Of a DNA stretch of 64,000 nt, positions 55,079 to 63,676 are shown piece after piece. The stretch covers positions 1 through 64,000 of the forward strand of contig NZ_JACSZW010000005.1 in NCBI RefSeq assembly GCF_014472395.1, given 5' to 3'. A program made the translations under genes and the position numbers. The notes beneath the pieces are model-generated. The model was given only the letters and a program-made list of their open reading frames with translations, was not told where the DNA came from and did not search any database. Each line of letters opens with the position of its first letter. Position 1 is the stretch's first letter. This DNA comes from Pedobacter sp. N36a. GTDB lineage: Bacteria > Bacteroidota > Bacteroidia > Sphingobacteriales > Sphingobacteriaceae.

Positions 55079-55683
55079 CTGCATTTATTTACAACCCCAG
55101 TAAAAGGGCATTTCTTCACAGGAATGCTTAATTTTTTTAAACTAGATATGATCTTATTGATTTGGATATTGCCATCTTCTACACGCAAAATATTGTCGCA
55201 GTCTTCTAAATCAAAATTGATCCTGAACGCCGGAACCTGAGCCATTGAGCTTAGAAATAAATAGCTCAGCAGAGATAGACAGTTCACCATTGATTTTCTG
55301 CTTGCGTGCCCTAACTTTATGGCTGGTAGCCATGTGATAATAATATGGATACCATTTTCATTGACTTTATAATACCTCAAAGTGAGCTGCTCTTCTTTCT
55401 TCTCAAAATGATAGCCCAGCAGGCTCAAAATTGGTCTTTGCAATAGTGGTATATCTGGCCGCGCATAAGCCCTATCCTTTTCACTCAGTCTAAAATCTAC
55501 CGAAGCAATAGCAAAATTTTCTAATAATCTTTGTACCTTATTGAGACACACAAATGAACTATCTATAGGAAAATTAAACGATTCACCTTCCTGTTTTTCA
55601 CAATAGGAACCCTCAGCGCGAATGCGCAGACCTACAGCATTTCGAAAACTGTAAATATCTTTGGCGACACCGTCGAAACCCAA
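55069..55683 (-). CDS. protein of unknown function, start uncertain
   Basis: The frame is open for 204 codons, but its first 37 overlap the signal-peptide region of the divergent repeat gene, so the ATG at 55683 is probably wrong. A later ATG at 55293 gives a signal-like MVNCLSLLSYLFLSSMAQ and a 74-residue protein with a Cys-rich end (KKCPFTGVVNKCSYC). The middle (ILSLLGYHFEKKEEQLTLRY) could belong to a longer protein using a rare start. I recognise no family, and it may be partly noncoding. Confidence 0.35.
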   Translation of the reverse strand: MGFDGVAKDIYSFRNAVGLRIRAEGSYCEKQEGESFNFPIDSSFVCLNKVQRLLENFAIASVDFRLSEKDRAYARPDIPLLQRPILSLLGYHFEKKEEQLTLRYYKVNENGIHIIITWLPAIKLGHASRKSMVNCLSLLSYLFLSSMAQVPAFRINFDLEDCDNILRVEDGNIQINKIISSLKKLSIPVKKCPFTGVVNKCSYC

Positions 55684-56201
55684 AAAGATCGAACCTTAAG
55701 GGGCATTGCCACCATCACGAATTCCACCGATATTTTGGCAACAAAATAAAAACCATCACCGGTCGTAATGGAGAAAAGATTCAGTCTATTAAAAAATCTA
55801 AAGATATTTTCGGGAACGATAACGTAGAGATTTTCGACGAAAAAGAACGGTCTACCACTACCATAAAAACGACTACCGATATCTTTGGAAATGAGACCAA
55901 ACATGTAAGCGGTTCAAATGTAAATGAAATCTGTTCGGTTAAAAAAACAAACGACATTTTCGGAAATGAGACCATCACCATCAACGACGGAAGCGGATCT
56001 CCAAAAATGTCGGTAAAAACGGAGACTGATATTTTTGGAAATGAAAAGAAAAGTGTGGTCGATGAAAATGGAAGAAAACTGTTAGATATCAAATCAGTGA
56101 ATGATATTTTTGGCAATACCAATACCACAGTTGATGGCGATAAATCTGTCCAATACAAGAGCTTAATTATGAAATTAATACTAGGCTCAGCTGATTTCTA
56201 A
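55573..56201 (+). pseudogene. secreted 25-residue DIFGN-repeat protein gene, frameshifted
   Basis: The frame opens at ATT 55573, where an ATG would be expected, with a signal peptide (KRFTFLFFTIGTLSANAQ) and then YSISKTVNIFGDTVETQ. In the second repeat one T is missing from the T-run of GATATTTTTGGC (about 55731), giving a stop after DILATK. From there the next frame reads on to TAA 56199. Seven copies of D-I-F-G-N-E occur exactly every 25 residues, with conserved positions I20, K21 and D25 (or similar). No repeat family I know fits. Either the start codon and frame were lost, or ATT initiation and slippage are used, which is less likely. Confidence 0.7.
55657..56180 (+). repeat. seven tandem 75-bp coding repeats (IFGN units)
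   Basis: The IFG codons start at 55657, 55732, 55806, 55881, 55956, 56031 and 56106. The spacing is exactly 75 bp except 74 bp across the unit with the lost T. DNA between copies has diverged while IFG[N/D] and the flanking Asp and Lys codons stay, which shows past selection on protein. Confidence 0.85.
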
Positions 56202-56240
56202 GATCAGCTGATGCCCCTCATGGCCAGTTGCCAACTTCGC

Positions 56241-56591
56241 TTAGGCCCTGATTTCTTCCTGTATTTTCTTTGGTAAGCTATTCAGCACTAAATCATAGGA
56301 ATCGTCTATCAACTCCTGGAGCTGTCGCATTGTCAATCTACCATCCATAAAAACTGTATTCCAATGCTTTTTATTCATGTGGTAACCAGGCTGGACTTCT
56401 TCATAATGCTCCCGCCATTCGATGGCCTTTTCCGGATCACATTTGGCATTAAATCGATTGCCGGTAGACAAACTGCAGAGCAAAAAGATCTTCTCCCCTA
56501 CTTTAAAAACCAAAGTATCTTCTCCAAAAGGAAAATCTTCTGTGGCTGCCGGCTTTTGCAGGCAATAATCCCGTAATTCTTCTATGTTCAT
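56241..56591 (-). CDS. MmcQ/YjbR family DNA-binding-like protein
   Basis: The ATG at 56591 matches the family start (MNIEELRDYCLQKPAATEDF). The 116 residues include PFGEDTLVFKVGEKIFLLCSL, NAKCDPEKAIEWRE, QPGYHMNKKHWNTVFMDG and LIDDSYDLVLNSLPKK, which is the complete family pattern (CyaY-like fold). The function of the family is not established. It stands before the DUF2461 gene on the same strand, 132 bp apart. Confidence 0.93.
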   Translation of the reverse strand: MNIEELRDYCLQKPAATEDFPFGEDTLVFKVGEKIFLLCSLSTGNRFNAKCDPEKAIEWREHYEEVQPGYHMNKKHWNTVFMDGRLTMRQLQELIDDSYDLVLNSLPKKIQEEIRA

Positions 56592-56735
56592 ATTGAATAT
56601 CAAATATAAATATTGTACACATTTAGTAGCCTATTTTATTAGACTACTGCTGAAAAATACTGTGGATGATTTATTGATTGATGATACATGCTAAGGGCAA
56701 AATGAAAACCGCAGCATTGCCTCCTTAAATTAGTA

Positions 56736-57425
56736 TTATCCGTCCAGACCATTGATGTCGGTGCTTAGCACTTCAGACATATAATCAAGGAATGGACGCA
56801 TATTTTTAAAGGTTTCCCCAGCCTCTTTTAGAAAACCCGGACTCCATACTTCTTCATCAGAAAACTTCCTCAGTACTAAAAACTGCTTGTAACGTAACAG
56901 ATCAATCGCTTCATCATTGGCATCAAATCCTTTTGGGCTGGTTTTCAATTGTTCTCCCTGCAGCGTTTTGAAGTTGGAAATGAAAGCCATATCGTTTAAT
57001 ATCTTTCTCATCGGCGCAGCATCAAAAGAAAAGTCTTCCCTGATGAGTTTTAGGTCATTCGCATTAGGACCCCAAAAACCACCGCCAATAAAAGTATTGC
57101 CCGGTTCAATGTGGAAATAATAACCGCCCCTACGGTGTTTGCCGGAACGCTTAAAACTGCCGCTCCAATGGGTTTTATAAGGTGTTTTGTCTTTGGAGAA
57201 GCGGGTATCTCTATAAATCCGATACACACTTTTTGCTCCTGAAGGGGTTTCAATCACATCATGCGTATTCAGATCTTGAAGTAGCGCTTCCGCAAAAGCG
57301 GTCACCATCTCCTGCTCTTGCAGAAATTCTTCTTTATGGGCATTGAACCAATCCCTGTCATTGTGGTTCTTCAGCTTGTTTAAAAAAGTAAGGTTGGATA
57401 GAGCTAATTGGCTTTTAATTTTCAT
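56736..57425 (-). CDS. DUF2461 family protein
   Basis: This 229-residue protein has FLNKLKNHNDRDWFNAHKEEF, RIYRDTRFSKDKTPYKTH, GGYYFHIEPGNTFIGGGFW and VLRKFSDEEVWSPGFL, each a signature of DUF2461 (TIGR02453). Function is unknown and no signal peptide is present. It is 24 bp upstream of nothing else on the strand, with GH16 beginning 25 bp further left-to-right, encoded separately on the same strand upstream. Confidence 0.92.
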   Translation of the reverse strand: MKIKSQLALSNLTFLNKLKNHNDRDWFNAHKEEFLQEQEMVTAFAEALLQDLNTHDVIETPSGAKSVYRIYRDTRFSKDKTPYKTHWSGSFKRSGKHRRGGYYFHIEPGNTFIGGGFWGPNANDLKLIREDFSFDAAPMRKILNDMAFISNFKTLQGEQLKTSPKGFDANDEAIDLLRYKQFLVLRKFSDEEVWSPGFLKEAGETFKNMRPFLDYMSEVLSTDINGLDG

Positions 57426-57449
57426 ATTGATTTAATTTCACATCTTATT

Positions 57450-58277
57450 TTATTGATACACTTTAACCCAGTCCACAATCATTTGAACAGGTAAATCTTC
57501 CGACTTTACTTTTCCAACCCAGCTGCCACCTAGCTGCTGATCAATCATGACATAGAAAGGCTGATCATAGGGCCACTGACTAGGGTCCGCACCAGCAACA
57601 CGGGGATACCTGAAGGTTTCTACTCCGTTTAAAGTAAAGACCAATTTATCCTGATCCCATATTAACCCGAAAGTATTGTAAGTATGAATGTTTATCTTGG
57701 CGGTGCCCCCATGCGGAGGGTTTTCCTTTAGTTTCAGATTGAGCGTATAGTAAGAATGCGTAGTCTGATAAATGATGGAATCTGAGTTCAGGTGTTCCAT
57801 GATGTCTATTTCCCCATTATTAGGGTACTTTCCATATTTATTTTTCTCGGCCAGCATCCACATTGCCGGCCAGGCGCCTGCTGCACACTCCAACTTGGCA
57901 TGAATTTCTATTTTGCCATATTGATAGGCGAATTTTCCTTTAGTAAACAATCCACCGGTAAGGAAAGGTCTTGCATCCGCTGAAGTATCAGGGTTTTTAA
58001 TTCCTCTTAAATATAACTTCCCACCATACTGGGCATAACAGGCCGGGTCGCTGCTCATGTGTTTATTCCAATCGGCAGTTCCTTTCGGGATTTTGCTCCA
58101 TTTGGCCGTATCCATCACCGATCCGTTGAAATTATCTTCCCAAACCAGTTTCCAATTTGGTTTTCCATTTTTAGGCTTTTGCAAATAAATATAATTTTCT
58201 GTTTTTTGATAAGGTAAAACTTTACAGGAGGCCATAAAAACAGCAATGCAGCTCATTACCAGTAAATATCTATTCAT
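57450..58277 (-). CDS. glycoside hydrolase family 16 lipoprotein (beta-glucanase type)
   Basis: The 275-residue protein has a lipobox (AVFMASC) and the GH16 fold: LVWEDNFNGSVMDTAKW, YGKIEIHAKLECAAGAWPAMWML, the catalytic E156-I-D-I-M-E161 in NNGEIDIMEHL, TTHSYYTLNLK and FYVMIDQQLGGSWVG. E156 is the nucleophile and E161 the acid/base. Laminarin or other beta-1,3(4)-glucans are likely substrates, at the cell surface. No SusC/D pair is adjacent, so it is not in a polysaccharide-utilisation locus here. Confidence 0.93.
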   Translation of the reverse strand: MNRYLLVMSCIAVFMASCKVLPYQKTENYIYLQKPKNGKPNWKLVWEDNFNGSVMDTAKWSKIPKGTADWNKHMSSDPACYAQYGGKLYLRGIKNPDTSADARPFLTGGLFTKGKFAYQYGKIEIHAKLECAAGAWPAMWMLAEKNKYGKYPNNGEIDIMEHLNSDSIIYQTTHSYYTLNLKLKENPPHGGTAKINIHTYNTFGLIWDQDKLVFTLNGVETFRYPRVAGADPSQWPYDQPFYVMIDQQLGGSWVGKVKSEDLPVQMIVDWVKVYQ

Positions 58278-58354
58278 CGTCAGTCAGTTCAGGTGTTAAT
58301 TTTAAGTAATCAGCCTAAATATCTAATTAAAAACTGATTCACCCTAAACTAAAA

Positions 58355-59239
58355 TTAGGAAGCAACTGCCTTTTCCTTTACACTTTCCGATATAATATTG
58401 ATCATAACACCAGTTAGAATCAGTGCAATTCCGATCATTAAACTGGAAGTCAGGATTTCATGAAATAAAACCACACTCACGGCTACAGCCATCACTGGTT
58501 CTAGTGCACCTAAAATTGAAGTCGGCGTTGATCCAATACTTTTTATCGCATACACCAGGGCCGACATAGAAAGTACGGTAGTCACGAACGCGAATGCGGT
58601 AAAGTTAAAAAATAACTCCACGCTAGGTATCAGTAGTGACTCCTTAAAGATCAGCACCTTACCAAAGTAAAAAACCGCAGAAAATAGCAGGGAGTAAAAA
58701 GTAATCTTAAATCCGGAAGCATTGATTTTGGCTTTGTTCACCACCACCATGTACAAGGCATAAAAAGTAGCACTCCCCAGGGTGATCAGCAATCCAGGTA
58801 AATTGATGTCCAAAGCACCATCTTTGGCACTCAAGGCAATAATTCCGGCAATGGTGATCACCAACGAAAGTATTGTGAGGACCGTAATTTTCTCTTTAAA
58901 GAAAAACGTCATGATCAGTGCAACAATCACCGGATAAACGAATAAGATTGTGGATGCAATTCCTGGCGACAAATAATCATAGCCCATAAACAGAAATTCT
59001 GCGGAGAGCGCATAGAAAAGCCCAAGCAATACCAAAATCATAAACTCCGATCTGTTTACCCTCAACCGCTCTTTCTTATAAATCAAATAGCCTAAAATAA
59101 ACATTGCCGCAATAAAAAACCGGTAAAAAAGGGTTGTATCCAACGAAAAATGACTCGCTTTTACAGGCAAAATAAATAACGGAATTAGTCCGTAAGAAAT
59201 GGCCGAAATAGCAGCCAGCAGATACCCTTTAACCTTCAT
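58355..59239 (-). CDS. EamA/DMT family transporter
   Basis: The 294-residue protein has ten membrane segments in two EamA halves. The first begins GYLLAAISAISYGLIPLFIL and the second LPGLLITLGSATFYALYMVV. The end of the second half has STPTSILGALEPVMAVAVSV, typical of drug/metabolite exporters. Substrate is unknown. It follows the MocR gene on the same strand, with 200 bp between. That gap (59240-59442) shows no convincing gene. Confidence 0.92.
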   Translation of the reverse strand: MKVKGYLLAAISAISYGLIPLFILPVKASHFSLDTTLFYRFFIAAMFILGYLIYKKERLRVNRSEFMILVLLGLFYALSAEFLFMGYDYLSPGIASTILFVYPVIVALIMTFFFKEKITVLTILSLVITIAGIIALSAKDGALDINLPGLLITLGSATFYALYMVVVNKAKINASGFKITFYSLLFSAVFYFGKVLIFKESLLIPSVELFFNFTAFAFVTTVLSMSALVYAIKSIGSTPTSILGALEPVMAVAVSVVLFHEILTSSLMIGIALILTGVMINIISESVKEKAVAS

Positions 59240-59442
59240 TTTTTCAATCGCTTTAAGATTTCTGCTGGCCTATTTTAAGCTGGATTTACAGAAAATTCTC
59301 GCAAATATACAACATATCCAAGGTTAAATTTTGCAGATAAAATTCTCCTGTTGGGCAACCAGACTGTCTAAAAGTGGCCATTTCGCTACCCAGCTGCTGC
59401 CAAAAAGATGAGTTGAACCCAATAAAAGGTATATTTAGTAGA

Positions 59443-60879
59443 TTATAATTCAGCTTTAACCAGTTCCCCAAGCTTTCTCAATGCAGTTTCAACCTTTTCA
59501 GTCCAGATGTTACTGTAACTAATTCTGATATAATTGGTATAATCCCCTCTACTGGAAAACATGGGACCTGGGGCAATGTGAATGTTTTTCGCGGAGGCTC
59601 GCTGCTGCAATTTAACCGCATTTACCCCTTCCGGGAGCTCCAGCCAAAGCACCAATCCACCAGTAGGTCTGCTCAATCGCGTTCCCTCCGGAAAATACTT
59701 TTCGATACCTTGCACCGTCAGCAGCATCAGGCGGTGTAAAACAGGTCTTAGTTTCCTCAGATGACGATCATAAGCTCCGGTACTTAATAGCTGCAGTAGA
59801 GACAACTGCACTACAGTTGCCGTAGCAACATTGGTTAAGGCCTTCAGCTTAATCACCTTTTGGGTAAACCTTCCTGCTGCGCACCAACCGATTCGGTAAC
59901 CCGGAGCCACCGACTTAGAGAAAGAACTGCAGAGCATCACCCAGCCTTCCTGGTCGAAGGTTTTAATATTTGAAGGCCTATCAGCATCGAAATAAAGGTC
60001 TCCATAGATGTCATCATCGATCACTGGAATTTCCATGCGCGCTGCAAATGCAGCCAAACCTCTTTTTTTCTGATCTGGCATGATCGCTCCGTTGGGATTG
60101 TTGAAATTTGAAATCAACACACAGGCTGCTACCCGATGCTTTATGGCTATTCTTTCCAATTCCTGCACATCAATTCCCGTTAAAGTATCGCCTGGCAATT
60201 CTATGATTTGCAAACCTAAAGCAGTGATCATCTGTAGGACCCCATAATAAAAGGGTGTTTGAACCACCACCAAATCGCCTTTCTTTGTTACCGCACGCAG
60301 ACATAGACCTACCGCTTCCAGAGTACCATTGGTGATGACTACCTCCTCGGCACTGAGAGCCCCTTGCCAGCGAAAGGATCGCTTTGCGATTTCTTTCCTT
60401 AATAATGGGTTTCCATTAGGCTGTTCATACAGCAAATGTGCCCCAGTCAAGTCTCTGGAGGCCTGCTGAAGACTCCTCCTGATGGCGTTTAAGGGCAGCA
60501 GTTGAATGTCCAATACGGCATTGAAAAACGAGACTCGTTTTTGTTCCGGCAATGCTAACGGAGACTGCAAGCTCATCGTACTCAAGGGCTCCATGAGCTT
60601 TAAAGGCCTCCTATCCAGCTCCTCAGCTTTCTGGACGCTTTTTGCCAGAGGAATTTCGGCCTCTGCCTTCCTTAAAACCACGTAACCGAAGCGTTCTCTA
60701 CCTAAAACCAGCCCTTTATCGATTAGTAGGTTCAAAGCTTTTAACATCGTACCAATGCTAACCTTAAAACCTGAACTCAATAAGCGCAAAGAGGACAGCT
60801 TATCTCCAATTGGGTAAATCCCTTGGTTAATTCTATTTTCCAGCTCTGCAGCAAGGCTTAGATATTGAAAAGTCTTCAT
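59443..60879 (-). CDS. MocR/PdxR-type regulator (GntR plus aminotransferase domain)
   Basis: This 478-residue protein has an N-terminal GntR winged helix (LAAELENRINQGIYPIGDKL, SIGTMLKALNLLIDKGLVLG) and a fold-type I aminotransferase domain. PLP-site motifs are VVITNGTLEAVGLCL, ISNFNNPNGAI, PVIDDDIYGDL and SSFSKSVAPGYRIGW with the Schiff-base Lys. Members sense PLP or PLP-adducts and control pyridoxal, GABA, taurine or racemase genes. It is divergent from an Asp/Glu racemase with 97 bp between, and direct repeats in that gap are likely its sites. Confidence 0.93.
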   Translation of the reverse strand: MKTFQYLSLAAELENRINQGIYPIGDKLSSLRLLSSGFKVSIGTMLKALNLLIDKGLVLGRERFGYVVLRKAEAEIPLAKSVQKAEELDRRPLKLMEPLSTMSLQSPLALPEQKRVSFFNAVLDIQLLPLNAIRRSLQQASRDLTGAHLLYEQPNGNPLLRKEIAKRSFRWQGALSAEEVVITNGTLEAVGLCLRAVTKKGDLVVVQTPFYYGVLQMITALGLQIIELPGDTLTGIDVQELERIAIKHRVAACVLISNFNNPNGAIMPDQKKRGLAAFAARMEIPVIDDDIYGDLYFDADRPSNIKTFDQEGWVMLCSSFSKSVAPGYRIGWCAAGRFTQKVIKLKALTNVATATVVQLSLLQLLSTGAYDRHLRKLRPVLHRLMLLTVQGIEKYFPEGTRLSRPTGGLVLWLELPEGVNAVKLQQRASAKNIHIAPGPMFSSRGDYTNYIRISYSNIWTEKVETALRKLGELVKAEL

Positions 60880-60920
60880 CTGTTATAGTTAAATAGTCAA
60901 TTTCTGTATCTGTTACAGTT
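60878..60920. promoter_or_regulatory. direct repeats, candidate MocR binding sites
   Basis: ATCTGTTATAGTT (60878-60890) and ATCTGTTACAGTT (60908-60920) differ at one base and are 30 bp apart. The first overlaps the MocR start codon, which would allow autorepression. The second sits at the -33 region of the racemase promoter. Confidence 0.65.
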
Positions 60921-60933
60921 CAGCAAAGCTATC

Positions 60934-60941
60934 TACTTTTA
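60934..60941 (+). promoter_or_regulatory. -7 box of the racemase gene
   Basis: TACTTTTA matches TAnnTTTG at seven of eight positions, 35 bp before the start codon. The second MocR-type repeat lies 14-26 bp upstream of it. Confidence 0.45.
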
Positions 60942-60976
60942 TGAAAATAAATCAATACTAATTTTAAACGTTAGCA

Positions 60977-61684
60977 ATGAAAAGTAAGATGAAAAAAGTA
61001 GGACTGGTAGGCGGGATCAGCTGGACGTCTACGGTTGATTATTACCGCTACCTGAATGAAGGCATTAATACGCAACTTGGCGGGCTAAACTTTGCGGAAT
61101 GTCTAATTAGCTCTGTAAATTTCGACAATTTCCAAAGGTACAATGCCGATTATGATTGGGAATCCACCTACGAACTACTGCTTGAGGCTGCTGAGGAGCT
61201 GAAAAAAGCTGGTGCTGCAGCAATTGTGCTCTGTGCCAATACTGCACATATTGTTGCCGATCGCATTGCTGAAAATATCCAGCTGCCACTGATCGACATT
61301 ACCAGTGCTGTAGCTGCTGCAATTCATCAGGAAGGTTTGAAAAAGGTAGGACTTATTGGAACCACTTATACCATGGAATTGGGGTTTTATAAGGACAAAC
61401 TGATCGCAAACGGAATTGAGCCCATCATTCCAGAAAGTCAGGAGACTAGAGATTATATAGAAGAGACCCTAAGATATGAGTTGGGAAGTGGTATTTTAAA
61501 CCCAGAGACTAAGAAACAATATCTGGTGATTATTCAAGAGTTGATTGATCAGGGGGCTGAGGGTATCATACTGGGCTGTACCGAAATCCCGCTATTGATC
61601 AAAGCGGATGATCTTACTGTTCCTGTTTTCGATACCACGAAGATCCATGCGCAGGCAGCTGTAGATTTTGCACTTAATACCTAA
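60977..61684 (+). CDS. aspartate/glutamate racemase family protein
   Basis: The 235-residue protein has the family frame: KVGLVGGISWTSTVDYY, AAIVLCANTAHIVAD with the first catalytic Cys, VGLIGTTYTME and GIILGCTEIPLLI with the second catalytic Cys. It catalyses PLP-independent racemisation of aspartate or a related amino acid, in the cytosol. ATG 60989 is an alternative start. Position next to a MocR regulator suggests induction by an amino acid-PLP signal. Confidence 0.92.
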   Translation: MKSKMKKVGLVGGISWTSTVDYYRYLNEGINTQLGGLNFAECLISSVNFDNFQRYNADYDWESTYELLLEAAEELKKAGAAAIVLCANTAHIVADRIAENIQLPLIDITSAVAAAIHQEGLKKVGLIGTTYTMELGFYKDKLIANGIEPIIPESQETRDYIEETLRYELGSGILNPETKKQYLVIIQELIDQGAEGIILGCTEIPLLIKADDLTVPVFDTTKIHAQAAVDFALNT

Positions 61685-61773
61685 CATTAGTGATCCCTAA
61701 GCCAGTTTGCCGTCTAAATTAATTATCTTCGCCACTTTGAGTCAATTACAATAATATTTTTAACAAAAAGACA

Positions 61774-62355
61774 ATGAAACTGGAAGAACAATTACTGAGT
61801 AGAAGCGAAAACAAATGTGAACTATGCCAATCTGCGGAAACGCTTAAGGTATACGAAGTACCTCCTCAAACAGCGAATACTGCAGACAACTGTATCTTGA
61901 TTTGTGATAAATGTTTGGCTCAAATTGAGAAAAGAGAGGAATTAGATAGCAAACACTGGCAGTGTCTAAGTAGCAGCATGTGGTCTGAAGTTCCTGGAGT
62001 ACAAGTAGTTTCATGGCGCTTACTGAACCGCTTAAGCAATGAAAGCTGGGCAATGGACAATCTAGATATGATGTATCTTGACGAAGACCGTTTGGCTTGG
62101 GCTAAAGCCGCCGACCTTGATAATGATGCCGTTGCGGAATTTCATAAAGATTGCAATGGTGCCTTGCTTCAAGCAGGTGATTCTATTGTACTGACAAAAT
62201 CTTTAGATGTAAAAGGTTCGACTTTAAACGCTAAAATGGGCACGGTAGTAAAAAATATCCGCCTGGTAGAAAACAATACGGATCAGATTGAAGGAAAAAT
62301 AGAAGGACAAGTGATTGTTATCCTTACCAAATATACTAGAAAACAAGGAGCTTAA
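61774..62355 (+). CDS. PhnA-like (YjdM) protein
   Basis: The 193-residue protein has an N-terminal zinc ribbon (CELCQSAETLKVYEVPP and CDKCLAQI) and a C-terminal PhnA/YjdM domain (DCNGALLQAGDSIVLTKSL, DVKGSTLNAKMGTVVKNIRL). Despite the old name alkylphosphonate utilisation, YjdM proteins are not phosphonatases and their function is unclear. It is monocistronic, ended by a good hairpin. Confidence 0.92.
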   Translation: MKLEEQLLSRSENKCELCQSAETLKVYEVPPQTANTADNCILICDKCLAQIEKREELDSKHWQCLSSSMWSEVPGVQVVSWRLLNRLSNESWAMDNLDMMYLDEDRLAWAKAADLDNDAVAEFHKDCNGALLQAGDSIVLTKSLDVKGSTLNAKMGTVVKNIRLVENNTDQIEGKIEGQVIVILTKYTRKQGA

Positions 62356-62379
62356 CCTTTTTTAACCTCCAACAAAAAA

Positions 62380-62406
62380 CGCGCTGCAAAAATGAACTGC
62401 AGCGCG
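62380..62406 (+). terminator. terminator after the PhnA-like gene
   Basis: Arms CGCGCTGCA (62380-62388) and TGCAGCGCG (62398-62406) with a 9-base loop. A T-run (CTTTTTG) follows and an A-run precedes, so it can serve both strands. Confidence 0.9.
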
Positions 62407-62460
62407 CTTTTTGTTTTAATATAAGGTTGGTTTAAAAAGTGATAAAGGCTGTATTCATCG

Positions 62461-63654
62461 TTACAAATCTTCAATCTGCAATATCGTTTTGGCGAGATTA
62501 ATCATTCTTTCTGTACCGGTATATTTCCCATGTTCATCAGACAACTTCACAACCTCTGTCCACTCCCCGTCTTTAGGCTGTGCTTCTGTCATCTTGATCA
62601 CTATATTCATGGCTGCTGGTCCGGCATCATTCGTTAAATTTGTACCTATTCCAAATGACATCCCTATTTTCCCCTGGCAATACGCTGCGATTCTTTCCAC
62701 TTTATCATAATTAAGACCATCAGAAAATATAATCGTCTTGGATCTAGGGTCAATCCCCATTTTTTGATAATGATTGATCACTTTATCTGCAAACAGCAAA
62801 GGATCTCCGCTATCGTGTCTGACACCATCAAACAACTTGGAGAACATCTTGTCGAACTGGCTAAAAAATACTTCTGTAGTATAGGTATCAGAAAGGGCAA
62901 TCCCTAAATCTCCACGGTACACGTTCACCCAGTTTTCCAATCCCATGGCATTTGCCATTTTAAACCCATACTTGGCGGCATGAAACATAAACCATTCATG
63001 GGCATGCGTTCCAATTGGTTTGGTCTGATAGATCATCGCCATGTGCACATTGCTGGTTCCAATAAATGATCCACTGCCAAATTCGTTTAAAGCTTGTAAA
63101 GCTGATCGATGCACCTGATAAGAATACCTTCTTCGTGTCCCAAATTCAGCTACGGTTACCCCAAGGGCTTTATATTTTTCTATTTTTTGTGCCGTCAGCT
63201 GTATCACTTCTTCATTGCTGATCCTATGCGAGCCATTCAGCACATAATACAATTCGCAGATCAATGACATTAAGGGAACTTCCCATAATATCGTTCGATA
63301 CCACCATCCTTCTACCCTCACTTCCAGTTGATCTCCAAGCTGCTCAATTTGTACTTCTTCCGGCTGATAACGATAGCCTTCCAGAAAATCCAGGTATACC
63401 GGATCAAGATAAGGACAGGTGACCTGCAGGAAATGCTTCTCCTCTTTTGTCAGTTTCAGCAAGGCCATCTGATCTACAGCAGCTCTTAAAGCCTGTGCAA
63501 ATCCTTCGGGAAAAGAATGTTTGCCACGGTTGATGAACTTATATCTTGCTTTTGCTGCCGGAAACAGACGAATTACCCCTTGCTGCATAGTGATTTTATA
63601 AAAATCATTGTCAAGGATAGAGGTAAGGACGGTAGTTGGGTGTATTTGGATCAT
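62461..63654 (-). CDS. pncB: nicotinate phosphoribosyltransferase
   Basis: The 397-residue protein matches PncB throughout: SILDNDFYKITMQQGVI at the start, AKARYKFINRGKHSFP, AEFGTRRRYSYQVH with the conserved Arg cluster, SFIGTSNVHMA, GTHAHEWFMFHAA with the His that is phosphorylated in the ATP-coupled mechanism, GVRHDSGDP, and FSDGLNYDKV followed by FGIGTNLTND. It converts nicotinate and PRPP to nicotinate mononucleotide in NAD salvage. Downstream on the strand is the PhnA terminator. Confidence 0.96.
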   Translation of the reverse strand: MIQIHPTTVLTSILDNDFYKITMQQGVIRLFPAAKARYKFINRGKHSFPEGFAQALRAAVDQMALLKLTKEEKHFLQVTCPYLDPVYLDFLEGYRYQPEEVQIEQLGDQLEVRVEGWWYRTILWEVPLMSLICELYYVLNGSHRISNEEVIQLTAQKIEKYKALGVTVAEFGTRRRYSYQVHRSALQALNEFGSGSFIGTSNVHMAMIYQTKPIGTHAHEWFMFHAAKYGFKMANAMGLENWVNVYRGDLGIALSDTYTTEVFFSQFDKMFSKLFDGVRHDSGDPLLFADKVINHYQKMGIDPRSKTIIFSDGLNYDKVERIAAYCQGKIGMSFGIGTNLTNDAGPAAMNIVIKMTEAQPKDGEWTEVVKLSDEHGKYTGTERMINLAKTILQIEDL

Positions 63655-63676
63655 AAATCGGATACAAATTTAAGCT

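Noticed and set aside
55781..56158. 125-residue minus-strand frame with repeated PKIS units
   Set aside because: It is the antisense of the DIFGN repeats; the plus strand has the signal peptide and conserved Gly/Asn pattern.
55657..56180. Possible CRISPR array because of regular 75-bp spacing
   Set aside because: Only codons for IFGN are shared, there is no identical repeat with unique spacers, and the third-position changes show protein coding.
56188..56210. Terminator at the end of the DIFGN gene
   Set aside because: The 8-bp inverted repeat overlaps the stop codon and has no T-run; it is too weak to call.
59286..59471. 61-residue minus-strand frame
   Set aside because: It overlaps the end of the MocR gene in another frame and has no motif or start signal.
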